Source of the DNA: Molanna angustata
Lineage: Eukaryota > Arthropoda > Insecta > Trichoptera > Molannidae
Reading direction: 5' to 3'
NCBI GenBank assembly: GCA_963576475.1
Contig: OY754981.1
Span: forward strand, 13,652,716 to 13,716,715
DNA length: 64,000 nt
The translations under genes and the position numbers were made by a program. Below, piece by piece: positions 31,905 through 43,589 of this stretch; the first letter of the stretch is position 1; each line of letters begins with the position of its first letter. The notes beneath the pieces were generated by a model that was not told the origin of the DNA, did no database searches, and saw only the letters and a list, made by a program, of their open reading frames with translations.

Positions 31905-32900
31905 TGATTTATTTTATTTATTTATTTTTTTTTTATTTAGAAAACAAACAGGATACAATGTTATAAGAATAAATACAATATGAAGACTTAACAGTAAGGA
32001 AAGTTCATTGTACCCCAATAATATGTTTTCACATACGATATAGGGTGAACTTGTTTTTGACTTATTTAGTAAGTTTAAAAGTAATTAATATAATACTTGT
32101 ATGTAGTGTGTATTAAGTAAGTGGATATGTGTTATATTTGATGTATATGTATTATATATTATAACAATATTGTGTATATATTTATGTATGCGAGATAGAT
32201 TGTGAATGAATGTGACTATTTATCGAATTGTTGTAATATGTATGTTCTGAAATCCGCCTGTGATTTATGTACTATATCGAAATGTTTAAAATATGAATTG
32301 TAGTTGGAGCAACTTCGTCTAATGTAATTATTTTGTGAGTAGTTAGTGTTACGTCGGTCGACATAGAACAAAAACTGAGATCTGAAATTGCGTGATGGAC
32401 AGTAAAAATTTAATTTAGAAAGTAAGTAAGGCGAGTCTACACGGTTATGCATAATTTTGTGAAGGTACATCATGTCTATAATTGTTCGTCTGTTTTCAAG
32501 ATTATAAATATTATGGTGTTTTGCAGATTTCCGATAGTTGGAGAAATATAATTTACCACGATAGTCCAAATGTTTCAGGAATTTATTCTGTACTGCTTCT
32601 AGTCTATTGATGTATGTTATTAGAAAAGGATGAAAATACAACTGATGAAAATTCTAGTACACTCCTGACATATGCATAATACAAAGTTATAAGTGTTTTT
32701 TTCTAATTTAAAGGGTTTTGAGATTCTCAAAATAAACCCCAGCATTTAATATGCTTTCCCTATTGCCTTATCCATATGTGGTGCAAATGACATCTTTTCA
32801 TCTAAGGTGATACCAAGATCCTTTGTTTCTTTGACTTTTTGTAGGGGATTATTGTCAATTAAATATATGTAGTTGATGGAAATTTTTGCATTTAACGAAA
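31905..32900 (-). pseudogene. Jockey/CR1-like LINE, RT C-terminal half
   Basis: Minus strand: upstream part encodes KVKETKDLGITLDEKMSFAP (about 32770-32840), then a frame break, then 32216-32641 encodes 141 residues with INRLEAVQNKFLKHLDYRGK, LENRRTIIDMMYLHKIMHNR and VDSPYLLSKLNF, the conserved end region of RT polyproteins. The 3' UTR runs to an A-rich tail at 31905-31935, directly beside the MITE at 31721-31900. RT catalytic box missing. Confidence 0.85.
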
Positions 32901-33014
32901 TTTATGCATTTAACGTGTAATGAGTAGCCTCTCTGATTATCATTTTTATGTTCACACTGTCTATTTATTCAACCTTTATGTACACTCACAATACACAAAC
33001 TATTTACCTTACCT

Positions 33015-33250
33015 TACCAGTTCTCTTCCTCAATGCCGAGGGTCGTGGTCATCATGTAACCTGTTGCGGACCATTGCTCTCCAGGTATTTCTATCAGCTG
33101 CCAGATGGACGGCTCTATGGAGTAACGTAGCAGGAATATTTTGCCTTATTTGGTCGGACCAACGCATCACCAATCTACCTTTCAGACTTATATCAGACGC
33201 TTTTCAGACCATGATGAGCATGTCAAGGCTGTCTTCTCCCTCTACGAGAT
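33015..33250 (-). pseudogene. RTE-like LINE C-terminus
   Basis: Minus strand reads ...LKGRLVMRWSDQIRQNIPAT...AVHLADDRNTWRAMVRNRLHDDHDPRH then stop; the 'R.R..W.D.I......A.DR..W..M' pattern is the usual end of RTE polyproteins. Confidence 0.75.
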
Positions 33251-33682
33251 AAAAAACTTGAGTATCCGTTCAAGACAGAGGGACGACAATCTCAATGTGA
33301 TACGAAGTTCATGAAGAAAAGATATATTTACAGCATACATTTATTCACAGAACTTACAACAATTACAATGTGTACTTTAAGAATATAGAACTCTCTAATA
33401 TGTCTATTTTTAGATTTAATTCGTCAGTTTTCGCAAGCTCTCCTTATTTTCTTTCCATCCATTTTCTTATATCCTTCCCATTCCTCTCCCTATAAATCTG
33501 CCATAACAATTTACATACAAGTGATTATTTCTGTAAACTTAATTGGTCCTCTAATGGAGTACTAAATTATTACTTAAAATTATGACTGCATGTTTACAAA
33601 ATAAAATAAAAATCCAACAAGTAGGTAGTGACCAAGATCTTTAGAACCAATCAACTCTGTCGACACACAGTCACTTTGGAAT

Positions 33683-33800
33683 AATATAACCATAATTATT
33701 TTATGGAGTTCTAAAACATCTTAAGATATTACAGAACTCCATAAGATAATTTTATCCATGATATGGGTAAAAATGGATAGTTTTGATTCCGCCGTCTGAC
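33683..33800. mobile_element. GGGGGGCAAGTCTGG MITE, partial
   Basis: ATAATTATTTTATGGAGTTC...GAACTCCATAAGATAATTTT then CCATGATATGGGTAAAAATG; both outermost ends are missing. Confidence 0.65.
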
Positions 33801-36800
33801 TGAAGACGTTTGAATCCTACTGATATGCTCTTAAATTGTGAAATCATAACTCTCCAATTATCCATAGTAGGTACCTAATGACAGGAGAGAAATATCAACT
33901 CCTACATCCAGGGAAGAATTGAAGGGAGGAGAAAACCACGGCATCGAAGAGTTTCTTAGCTCCGTAATCTGCGACCAGAAAAATCACCTCATCGTCGCTT
34001 AGTCGCCAATCTCCGCGCAGGAGATCACAAGAGATAGAAAATGAATTAGTAGTTTGGAGAGTTAAAATACCTATAATTTAATTTATTAATGTTCAAAAAT
34101 CAAACTCATTGCAAGAAGAATGATTAAGAGAGCATAATAACCTCAAACATGGCATTTACAAATATTTTCAAATCAAATTACTGAAATTCGTTAAGCAGTG
34201 TATTTCGACGTTACACAATTTTAAAAGTTTTTAGTAAAAACTCCCATTAAAAATACCAGTTTACAACATTTTTCAAAATTATGCCATAACTAATGCAGGA
34301 TTCAGAATACTGCTTTAAAGAATATGTAAAAACTTTAATGACCATAATGAAATTTTTCAAAAAATGACAAATTCAAAATGGAAATTTTAAAAAAGATCAC
34401 TGATACAACCTCTTAGGACCTGGGTATGGCTGGAATGCACTGTTGATGAAGTGATGTTATATGAGTGATGTCATTCTTGTGTATTCCTAACAAAACTTAA
34501 TACTTAATAATATGTTTTTTCAATAAGTATAGATTTTTTTTTATTTTAATACTTTTATCTCTACATTAATCTCTAAGCACATCTATGTTTACATTGTAAC
34601 TTCTCTATGGGAAACATTGTGATTGCACATATAAATCAACTTTATTATTTATAAAACAAAATGTGTATGTGTGACGTGTAATTGTTTTTTCTCTTGATAA
34701 ATAAATAAATAAATAAACTATGCACTTAAACGTCTTACACAAAAAATATATTTTGTGCAAAGAGTGCATAAAATCAATATGAATGTTTATCTATATAATC
34801 TTTTCATCTGCAATTACAAAAATTGTCAAAAATTGAATCAGATATGAGCACTTTTCATGCGTATGCGTTAGTATCCCTGTATTCCTGGCTTGCATTAACT
34901 TTAATATCACCATTATGTAACCACACAATTTACAAAGTTGTAGTTTCCCGAAATAAAATAAATAACATGAACCTTCAAAGTGCATTAGGCGGTTTTAATA
35001 TATCATGTTTTCAGCCATTTAGTCGATCTAGATTTAGCATTATATCCCCTGTTAATTCTATAGTATTAGTGAGTTGAACTCTGTTACCTTATATTTGCAT
35101 TTTCTCAGCGATGAAAGATTTGATTTTCGGGATAATATTACTTTCTTGAAAGAGTCACAGCGTCTCGTAGAGGGGTTGAAATTTACGTGAAGTTTTTCAC
35201 ACACGAATTGAAGCATAAAACTTTTCATACCCTGGTCATAAATGAAAAGTTGCAGATTCAGTCATAAATAGAGCGAGGATTACTACTGGCACATGAAAGA
35301 GTTAAAAAGAACAATCAAAATTATTTATTATATTCCCAACCCATGAATGTTGTAAGACGGGAGTGCATTTAATCACACCAACTTTCGCCATCAGACAGCT
35401 AATTAAATTAAGTCCATTAATTTTATTGTTGCTACTACAAGTCATAAATAAAACAACAATGTACTTTTAGCAAGATGGAGACAACACTTATTTTAGCCCC
35501 ATGAATTCAAACAATGTTTTACTAATTTGTTGCACAAACCGACGCATAGTAATGATATTTGACGATAGATTAAGAACGATGTTATCAAATAAAAAAATCA
35601 CAGCCTTCACATTCCTCCAATCTGCTTAAAGCAGTACACCATAAATTCCCACTCATTCACCTGAAGATTTTAACTGTTCTTTGACACTCTAGTAAACCTG
35701 ATTTCATAAGCTGATATGAAATATAAACAATATCGCACATTAATTATTAGCTGCATACGATATAGGCCACGTCTTGTGAACAAATGAAAAACAACAAAAA
35801 TCTTATCGATCAGGTTCGGAAATAAAACAGTCCATGGTTTCTTGTTCAACTCTTTGATTTTATAAACGTGTTATTTTTTTATCACACTCTATTTCACAAT
35901 CATACAAATAAGTAGATACTAGGAAACCCTGTTCTGGGCTAGCAGTTTACAATTTTACAGCGACAAATAAACTTATGAACTGGGTAAAGTCAAAATGCTT
36001 TGTACTAATAACTAATTGAACATTATTTCAATTAACATTAAAACAGACAAAACAGATTAATCAGGTCAAAATTCCCGTCATAACATCTGTCATTAAATCA
36101 ATTCCCGAAGTGATTTGACATTTTGAGGTAATATATCAATGTCGTCAAGTGTGTTGATGTTATTGATTGTTAGTAACTCAAAAGAAATGAATCTAGAGAT
36201 TGGTTATTGAATTTGAAAAATATATTTTCGAATTCAATCAAAACACTAATAGGTATGTATATCTCATAGATTCTATCAAAACGACATTTAATAATAATGA
36301 AAGAAGTGAAAATTCTTATCTCTTTCATAGACGAAAAACATTCCAAAAGCGTCAATGTTTCAAATATATATTGTAGCTCTCATTTTACCGCTGCACAAAT
36401 TTTCATTCCAAAATAAAAGATTTAGGTACCTATTATTTTTTTATTTCTTAATAAAAATAAATACACTGCACCGCAACGACAGTAAAACATCTATGTATAT
36501 GACAAATGTATTATTATCACGAAACACGGAGAACTTTTATGTTTTTTGGGGTAATAAACATCTCTATATAATAAAAGACAATACAAGTTAGTCTCAACAT
36601 TTCAACTCGACCGTAGCGTGAACCCGTCCAAGTCGCATGCTCTGACTCGTATGTAGGTACAAACCCAAGCCATTCCAATTAAGTGACCAAGCCCACCTGA
36701 CGTTACCAGTTACATTACCGTCTGTGTCAACTTTACTGATAACGTCACCAAAATGAATATAAAGCTTCCTTCTTACTGCCATATCTCGCACTGACACTGT

Positions 36801-37315
36801 TTTATGGCAACACTGCGAGACACCACGTCAAAAGGAATTGTAGTTAATTGTTATTTTTTTGCAATATTGTTGTTTGCAGTATGATGAACTTAGCAATCTC
36901 ATGGTTAGTTGTTCTCGACCGCTTTGACAGACACCTCGCAATTGACATCTGACTTGATGGTCAATTTCGAATGTAATAGCACGAATTAAACAAGTCTTCT
37001 AAGTTTATAGTGTCGGTCTTCAGTCTTTATAGTTCAGTTTGATAAGAATCAGACTCGTGAGTAGAATAATAGCTTTTAACTGTAATTAAAGATACCTACA
37101 TATTTTTTACTTCTTGAATGAACTTTGTTACATCCAATTTTATTACATACATAGTTCTTGAATAGATTATCTTTAATTTGTTACATAAATACATTTGAAA
37201 GAAAAAAAAACACAAAATTGCATATAATGAGATTTTCCTGACGGCTCATCTACCATACTGTGTAAGACTGTATGTAATATTTCTATGTGGTAAAACTCAT
37301 TATAATGCTTTCAAC
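33801..37315. other. AT-rich intergenic region, no confident gene
   Basis: About 3.5 kb. 34520-34717 (plus) ends in GATAAATAAATAAATAAATA and may be a LINE 3' UTR. A less AT-rich patch at 36590-36840 holds a 67-codon minus frame described separately. Other frames are short and AT-driven. Confidence 0.4.
36594..36797 (-). CDS. Small hypothetical frame in a GC-richer patch
   Basis: 67 codons on the minus strand, with a second possible start at residue 7. It includes FGDVISKVDTDGNVTGNVRW and SLNWNGLGLYLHTSQS. Composition is less AT-rich than either side. I do not recognise a family. It could be one exon of a host gene, a decayed transposon piece or chance. Confidence 0.2.
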   Translation of the reverse strand: MSVRDMAVRRKLYIHFGDVISKVDTDGNVTGNVRWAWSLNWNGLGLYLHTSQSMRLGRVHATVELKC

Positions 37316-37845
37316 ATCATCATTTCCTGCCCCTCTATCCCAGTTCATCCGGGGTCGGGCCTCCTAATCATCAGTCGCCATGATCTGCGACTCTGCGTCG
37401 TCTCCTGTGGGACACCTTGTGCCGCCAGCTCCCTCTCGACACTCGTCCACCATGTCGCCGGCGCGGCGGTCTGCCTCTTCCTCGTGGTTTTGAGGGGATA
37501 CTGAGCACAGTTTTGACGGAGTAGGTATCCTCCCTTCGCATGACATGGCCATACCATCGTTGTCTGCCCTCTTTCAGTTTCTCCTCTATTGAGGCTACCT
37601 TAAAGATCCTCTGACGTACTCGTTGCGAACTCTATCAAGGCTTGTCACACCACCTGCCCAGCGTAACATCTTCATTTCAGTCGTGTGCAGTTGTTGTGCG
37701 TGCTTTTTTAATATTGTCCAGCACTCAGATCAGTATAACATTGCAGGTCTTACGACTGTTTTGTATATTTTGCCCTTAGTTTGGATAGGCATTCTTTTGT
37801 CGCATAGTACGCCAGAGAGAGATCTCCACTTTAGCCACGCCACAT

Positions 37846-38179
37846 TATTTATTTATTTATTTATTTAAACACTTTATTGTACATTACTTAATAGCTAGTA
37901 CAAATGGCGGACTTATTGCCTACTGGCAATTTCTTCCAGACAACCATCTGTGACAGTTATGAGACAAAATGGTACATGTACAAAAAAGAAAATATATATA
38001 AAACCATAAACATATTACATTTAAACACAATAAAGTAAGAAGAAAATAAATATGTACATCAATGAAAATTAAACAAATCATAGATAAGACCTGTTACAAC
38101 ACTATGGGAGGGAAGGGAAAAAAAGGAGAGGAGATATGACTAACTACAAGAATAGGGAAATAAATGGGAAGTATGTAGG
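37846..38179 (-). repeat. 3' UTR and tail of the Jockey/CR1-like LINE
   Basis: Follows the RT stop codon on the minus strand. Contains GGCAATAAGTCCGCCATTTG (about 37903-37922) and ends in (AAAT)n at 37846-37866. This defines the 3' end for the non-coding fragments at 14256, 25975, 41178, 44936 and 59100. Confidence 0.8.
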
Positions 38180-39538
38180 TTAAGAAATGGAAAGTATGAG
38201 CGCGCGTTTTAATCTAGTTTTGAAGGTACCTAACGTTGGTGCAGTTCTAATGTCAAGGGCCAAGTAGTTCCATAACCGGGCAGCATGGACAGTAAATGAT
38301 GATGAATAGAAAGCCGTGGCATGTGATGGGATGGCGAGGGTTCTCTCTTCTCTAGATCGAAGCGGGAGTCCATGAGAGGCCAGAGGTTGAAATCTTTCGG
38401 TAAGATATGATGGAGCATTAGGGTTGTTCAAAATGTTAAACAGAAGACAAAGAGTGTGTTGATCTCGGCGCAGACGGATAGGAAGCCATTTGAGTTCCTT
38501 GCGAAAAAATGATATGTGATCGTATTTGCGAAGATTATATATGAAACGTATGCAGACGTTTTGTAATCGATCTAATTTGTTTATAAGTTCCTGAGTAAGA
38601 TCCAAATAGCAAATATCTGCATAATCGAGAATGGGGAGAAGGAGAATTTGTGCGAGCTTTATTTTGATGTTGGTAGGAAGAAATTTTTGAAGTTTTTTGA
38701 TAGAATGAATACTATAGAAAAGTTTTCTGCTGACTTCACTGACTTGTTCAGTCCAGGAAAGATGTTGATTGAAGAGAACTCCTAGATTTTTCACTGTTTT
38801 GGATATGGGTATTGCTGTGCCATTGAGTACAGGAAGGGGAATAGTGTTTGAGGTAAGTTTAGCCAGAAGTTTTGTACTCCCTATGATAATGGCGTGAGAT
38901 TTGATAGGGTTAAGAAGAATACCATTTTCAGTGGCCCATTTGCTTATGTAGTCGAGATCAGAATTCACAGTTAGTATGGCATTATTTATGTCATTAGCTA
39001 AAAAATCTGTGTAAAGTTGAAGATCATCAGCATAGATATGATAGGAGCACCGAAGGCCTCTCACAATTGGATTGATGAATATTGAGAAGAGTAGAGGAGA
39101 GAGAATTCCGCCTTGAGGAACTCCGGTTTCCAAACTAATCCAGTCGGACATTTGTTCGGAAGATATTCTGCAACGTTGTTTACGACCACGAAGATAGCTC
39201 GAGAACCAGTCGACAACGGATGAGGAGATATTAAGAAATTTCATGCGGGCTAGTAGTATGTCAAAGTCGACAGAGTTAAAGGCGCTGCTAAAGTCCAGAA
39301 GTGAAAGTAAAGTTAGTTTGGACTCATCCATTGCCTTCCTTATGTCATCTGTGACTTTGACTAAGACAGTGGTTGTACTATGGCCGGCACGAAAACCAGA
39401 CTGTTTCGGATGTTGCAGTGAATTTGAAAGTACAAAAGAGTTGAGTTGGTTATGAACAATTTTTTCAATTACCTTTGAAAGAATAGGGAGGATTGAAATT
39501 GGTCGAAAGTCTTTTGCAGTTGTTGGATTAGCTATCTT
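38180..39538 (-). CDS. Non-LTR retrotransposon reverse transcriptase, 5'-truncated
   Basis: Reverse transcriptase of a Jockey/CR1-like LINE, which copies element RNA at a nicked target. The frame is open from the insertion junction (about 39538) to the stop at 38180, about 450 codons; the first ATG inside is at 39331. Visible: FRPISILPILSKVIEKIVHN and SGFRAGHSTTTVL (RT entry, upstream of 39331), LLDFSSAFNSVDFDIL, GVPQGGILSPLLFSIFIN, the YADD catalytic box (IYADDLQLYTD), and the C-terminal LDRLQNVCIRFIYNLRKYDH and RLWNYLALDIRTAP. No stop or frameshift was seen in the RT. The endonuclease and ORF1 are missing through 5' truncation at insertion into an RTE-like element. The clade assignment is from motif style only. 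Confidence 0.88.
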   Translation of the reverse strand, partial: KIANPTTAKDFRPISILPILSKVIEKIVHNQLNSFVLSNSLQHPKQSGFRAGHSTTTVLVKVTDDIRKAMDESKLTLLSLLDFSSAFNSVDFDILLARMKFLNISSSVVDWFSSYLRGRKQRCRISSEQMSDWISLETGVPQGGILSPLLFSIFINPIVRGLRCSYHIYADDLQLYTDFLANDINNAILTVNSDLDYISKWATENGILLNPIKSHAIIIGSTKLLAKLTSNTIPLPVLNGTAIPISKTVKNLGVLFNQHLSWTEQVSEVSRKLFYSIHSIKKLQKFLPTNIKIKLAQILLLPILDYADICYLDLTQELINKLDRLQNVCIRFIYNLRKYDHISFFRKELKWLPIRLRRDQHTLCLLFNILNNPNAPSYLTERFQPLASHGLPLRSREERTLAIPSHATAFYSSSFTVHAARLWNYLALDIRTAPTLGTFKTRLKRALILSIS

Positions 39539-39836
39539 TGGTAGAGGAGATTGACGCGGTGGTTGACATCCTCGTCCACCTGGGCATCTGTCGTCAGCAT
39601 GGATCCAAGGTATTTGAAGTGCGACACTTTGGGTAGCTTTATGTCATTATCCAGAAGTATATCTTGCCCAATGGCTTCTAACCCTCCAAAGTCACACTCC
39701 ATAAACCCCATTATTAACAACGTTAATTAACTGTGGATCCACAACGCTGGATTTAGTGCATTTTGCTGGATCCAACAAGCCGAAAAATGTGCTGCAGTCT
39801 GTAGTTATACATAACTTTTGGGTTATCAATAACACT

Positions 39837-40016
39837 CAGGGGGGCAAGTCTGGTTAAATCGGCGAAATCAAAACCATATTATTATCATAATATAATTATT
39901 ATATGGAGTTCTACAATATCTTTAGATGTCATAGAACTCCATACGATAATTGTATCCATGATATGGGTAATCACTAGGGTTTTGATTTCGCCGGTCGAAC
40001 CAGACTTGCCCCCCTG
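39837..40016. mobile_element. GGGGGGCAAGTCTGG palindromic MITE, complete
   Basis: 180 bp with ends CAGGGGGGCAAGTCTGG and CCAGACTTGCCCCCCTG; the interior is palindromic (ATGGAGTTCTACAATATC...GATGTCATAGAACTCCAT). No convincing target duplication. Confidence 0.85.
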
Positions 40017-40019
40017 GTG

Positions 40020-40900
40020 TATTTGGGTTATAACGCCTATTTTTCCCAATCCGCCGTAACACTGAAGCAAACAGTTTCTTTATAAGATGAAGTTGAAAGT
40101 AGGTACTAAATCGTAAACAAAAACGTAACACTCTACGCAGTACGCGTTGGTACATAATATGTGAAGTACATAATTGTTTCTTTACACCAGCACAAAATTT
40201 TACTTTTTCTTTGTATTTTTCTCGCGTATTCCGTGATGTGTGGCTGGAAATGTTAGGAAAAATCCAAAAATATGTACCTACACTGTGTGAGGCAGAATAT
40301 AGGGAGGATGGTTCCTGAGAGCCGTGGAGATAAGATAATTGGCAGAACCTATTCGCATAAACCTCGCGAATATTACCCCGCACGGGAGGTATTACCATAT
40401 TTTACTTTTCCTTCAAACCACCTTGGAATATTATAAGGAGCCAGATATGGATACGGTAACGACTATGCCTCTCTCGGTCCTGTTGGGTTTCTTCAAAATT
40501 CTAGTAATATCACGGGAGGCAGACGGGTTAGGGGTGTATAATAACCCACTAAGGAATATGTACGGATAACCATTATTTGTATATTTTTTATTTGATGATG
40601 TTTTAAGTGTGCTTCAAGATAAATGCGTAGATCATAATATAAACTTATACTCAACACAATGTTATTGTATTTTGAAAACAAAAACATCACTTGAAGAACT
40701 TTTATACCTTTTAAGATATATCTTCAGGCATTGGAAATTGCATTCAAAATCAACTTTCCTTATGTAATGGAGTTTTTTTTTTTATTTTCTTATGGCGTAT
40801 AATTGTTTAAGTCTAAGTCCCCTTTTATTTTCATCAATATTCATTGTAAAACACAACAGTTCATAGTTTTTATAAATATGTTGCATAAGACTAACTACCT
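40020..40900. other. AT-rich intergenic stretch
   Basis: No recognised feature. The minus frame 39922-40398 (158 codons) runs partly through the MITE and is probably not a gene. Confidence 0.4.
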
Positions 40901-40904
40901 ACAT

Positions 40905-41190
40905 AAGTTTGCAGAGCGCAGGGTCCATGACTTTGCCGCTCTCCAAAGTCAGAAGATAGCTAATACAAGAATAAGGATGTGAGGGTCTAGAAATTCCATT
41001 GTTCAAGTAGATGGTATGTATGTAGCTTGACTCTCCAATTCACAAAATATCGACATCAATTATGCAGTGACTTGAGTGGTTTTTATGGATTTATTTATAC
41101 TGTTATATTATTTTGGTTATATGATTATTTACTGTTCTATAATTTTCTATAATATTTTGTAATTGTTTTATTTTCATATATTTATGTATT
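40905..41190 (+). repeat. LINE 3' end fragment, same family as 23630-24145
   Basis: GACTTTGCCGCTCTCCAAAG, TAAGGATGTGAGGGTCTAG and GACTCTCCAATTCACAAAAT match the inverse of 23940-24140. Confidence 0.6.
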
Positions 41191-41285
41191 CATCTTTCTG
41201 TACATTATATGAACAAATATATTGGAAACTGCCGGGCTTATTGCCATAAGGCAATTTCTTCCAACCAACCAGCTGATTGTGTTAT
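41178..41285 (-). repeat. LINE 3' UTR scrap
   Basis: CTGCCGGGCTTATTGCCATA followed by AGGCAATTTCTTCCAACCAA; the conserved 3' UTR block only. Confidence 0.6.
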
Positions 41286-41539
41286 CAGTGTCATTGTTTC
41301 CAATCCATTTGTTAGCACTGCGAGGATACATGTTTCAAAGGATTATCTTTTCAAATTCATCGGAATGTCTTTGTTTTCAGGAAATGATAAGTTTACCGAA
41401 GGCCGTCCAACCCAGTCGAATTCGTCTGGGTATCTCTGCTAATTGACTACCCTTTCCCAATTTTATTTTGTCTCGGGTATATGTAGTCATCAACGGTTAT
41501 ATGTAGTCATCAACGGTGTTGTTATTTATTTTCAAATTG

Positions 41540-41715
41540 CTGTTGGATGGTCTCAGGATTTTGGTTTTCGAGGATTCAGGATATTCGCCCATATTATTCC
41601 GGTTGCGGGAAGGGGTTGGCTGGGGGAAGCACAAGTCAAAGAGAGATGGAGTTCATTGGAGGAGGCCTATATCCAGCAGTGGAGAGATGGCTGACAAAGA
41701 AGAAGAAGAACCAGT
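41540..41715 (+). pseudogene. RTE-like LINE extreme 3' end
   Basis: Plus strand: ...VAGRGWLGEAQVKERWSSLE then EAYIQQWRDG and stop, followed by (AGA)n from 41697. 'EEA..QQW' followed by a GAA-type tail is the usual RTE 3' end. Confidence 0.65.
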
Positions 41716-41809
41716 TGATAACAAATTATGACAAAATGATGTATTACAATAACAAAAGAATAAAAACAAAAAATAATACAATACTTTATAGCGAAGAATA
41801 AGGGTGGGG

Positions 41810-42130
41810 TAAGGACAAGAAGAGCAAATCGGGATCAGGTGTTCAAGGATTAATATTCCTTCTTTAGTTTTTTTCCATAATCTTGCTGATTATACTTCCA
41901 ACGAAGAGCTGAGTAATTCTGTATTATGGAAAGAGATGGATAGTGTTGCACGTTCAGTGAATTTTTTTTGAATATTGATGAGTTAGTATTTTTTTTACTT
42001 ATTATTTTTTCTCTGCTATTATTTTTATGTATAATTTTGTACAATGTATATATATTATATAGTTTGTTTAACTCTCCACCCCCTGCTCACGAACTAAAAT
42101 AAAAACGTATTAATATTATTATTAAACATT
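41810..42130. repeat. Possible LINE 3' UTR
   Basis: AT-rich sequence ending CTAAAATAAAAACGTATTAATATTATTATTA (shown in part). The minus frame 41850-42044 includes IIQNYSALRWKYNQQDYGKK, reminiscent of, but not diagnostic for, a LINE terminus. Confidence 0.3.
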
Positions 42131-42780
42131 TGATTTCAATTATTTACTCTTAACTTACTTGTATATATGTAAATTGTTAGTAAAAATTGCAATATATTAA
42201 TTTCAGATAGTATCATTGTACCTTGTTCATGAATCTATATTTTGCCTTGTCAAAAGTGATCAAACGCCTTGATGATACACAATGCTGCACAAAGTCTAGC
42301 TTACTTGCTCTCAACTTATCTTTGTGTACATAAGGCGCAGAAACTTGGACGTCGAGAAATCTGAAATGAAGAAATATTAATGCCCCAGAGAGATACAGTG
42401 TTAGCGTCTTATGCTTCATATATCGCAAACAAAGGTACGTAGAGTAAATACATCTCTATTATATGAGAGTCATGGAGTTTTGCAGCGTGAAGATACCTAC
42501 AATAGAATATCCTGTGGTCTGGAGTCTATTGGGGAGAATCCGTCCACGTAAGATCTTTGATTCATTTTAACGGACTGAATGGGAGCGATCATTGGAAATT
42601 CTATCGACGAATGAAATAAATAAACTGCTACGTAGACACGATTCAATTAAACCTACTATGATCCATTTTTATCATATTTTATCAAGTTGCCTCGGATAAA
42701 TAATATATCAAAAAAATGTATATGTACGATATATTGCATGGTCACTAATTAAGCGAATATTGAAAGACAAGAAAGAGGAT
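42131..42780. other. AT-rich intergenic stretch
   Basis: No recognised feature. A minus 71-codon frame (42213-42428) has no recognised similarity. Confidence 0.35.
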
Positions 42781-42784
42781 AGTC

Positions 42785-42910
42785 ATTATTTTATTTTATT
42801 TATTTTATTGATTTTATAGAACCAACAGCTTACAATATGAATTTACAATAGGTATAATTATATTGACAGGTTATAAACCTTATGTATAAAGGTTCTTTTA
42901 AATAGTTTAA
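42785..42910 (-). repeat. LINE 3' tail scrap
   Basis: TTATTTTATTTTATTTATTTTATTG (in part) followed by AACCAACAGCTTACAATATG resembles the inverse of LINE 3' ends. It abuts the RTE fragment. Confidence 0.4.
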
Positions 42911-42919
42911 ACTATGTAA

Positions 42920-43561
42920 GTGGTTGCTGGAAGGGAGGAATGCACCGCAAAAAATTTTCTGAGTGGCATCGAAATTAAGCAGGTGAAAGAGTTTATATAT
43001 CTGGGAAGCAGAATATCTCAAGACGGACGTTCAACAGCAGACATCAAAATCAGAATCCACCAAGCAAGAGTCGCCTTCAACAAAAGATCAACAATTTTTG
43101 AATCTCCTAACATTTCCATCAAAATTAGGAAAAAATTGATCAATACTCTTGTCTGGAGTGTACTGCTATATGGCTGTGAAACATGGACCATCAGCCAACG
43201 CGAAACGGGACGTCTGTCTGCGTTTGAGATGTGGTGCTACAGACGCATGGCTAAAGTTCACTGGTCAGAACACATCAGCAACGACGAGGTACTAAGTAGG
43301 GTTGGAGAGACAAGGCAAATTATGAAAAGAATTGCCCAACAGAAAACAACTTGGATAGGCCACAACATCCGGCACCCAGGCCTGCTTTTTACCATCGTCG
43401 AAGGAATGATTGATGGGGGTAACTGTAGAGGTCGCCCCAGAAACAACTATATAGACCAGATAATCGGTGAAGTGCGCTGTAGCAGCTACAAAGAGATGAA
43501 GAGACTGGCGGACGATAGAGTTAAGTGGAAAGATCGAGTGTTTGGTTCAGACCAATCCTAG
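42920..43561 (+). CDS. RTE-like LINE polyprotein C-terminus, open but 5'-truncated
   Basis: 213 codons open from 42920, starting inside the element. Visible: IEIKQVKEFIYLGSRISQDG (the post-RT KYLG region), RKKLINTLVWSVLLYGCETW, FEMWCYRRMAKVHW, DEVLSRVGETRQIMKRIAQQ, TWIGHNIRHPGLLFTIVEGM and CRGRPRNNYIDQI. This is the C-terminal part of RTE-type endonuclease-RT polyproteins; the RT core and endonuclease are absent. A (GAA)n stretch at 43572-43586 ends the element. The open frame suggests a recent, 5'-truncated copy without its own promoter; no cellular function is implied. Confidence 0.85.
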   Translation: MVAGREECTAKNFLSGIEIKQVKEFIYLGSRISQDGRSTADIKIRIHQARVAFNKRSTIFESPNISIKIRKKLINTLVWSVLLYGCETWTISQRETGRLSAFEMWCYRRMAKVHWSEHISNDEVLSRVGETRQIMKRIAQQKTTWIGHNIRHPGLLFTIVEGMIDGGNCRGRPRNNYIDQIIGEVRCSSYKEMKRLADDRVKWKDRVFGSDQS

Positions 43562-43589
43562 GATTGTGACCCAGAAGAAGAAGAAGTAC

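Larger units (their letters stand above)
37320..39725 (-). pseudogene. RTE-like LINE C-terminus split by a younger LINE
   Basis: 39541-39720 (minus) encodes MGFMECDFGGLEAIGQDILL...KLPKVSHFKYLGSMLTTDAQ...DEDVNHRVN; 37320-37845 continues AWLKWRSLSGVLCDKRMP, KIYKTVVRPAMLY, TTEMKMLRWAGGVTSLDRVR and a damaged basic C-terminus. The KYLGS and 'YKTVVRPAMLY' motifs follow RT in RTE-type elements. The Jockey/CR1-like LINE at 37846-39538 lies between the parts. Confidence 0.8.

Noticed and set aside
39922..40398. 158-codon minus frame
   Set aside because: It overlaps a palindromic MITE at its end and has no recognisable domain; probably chance.
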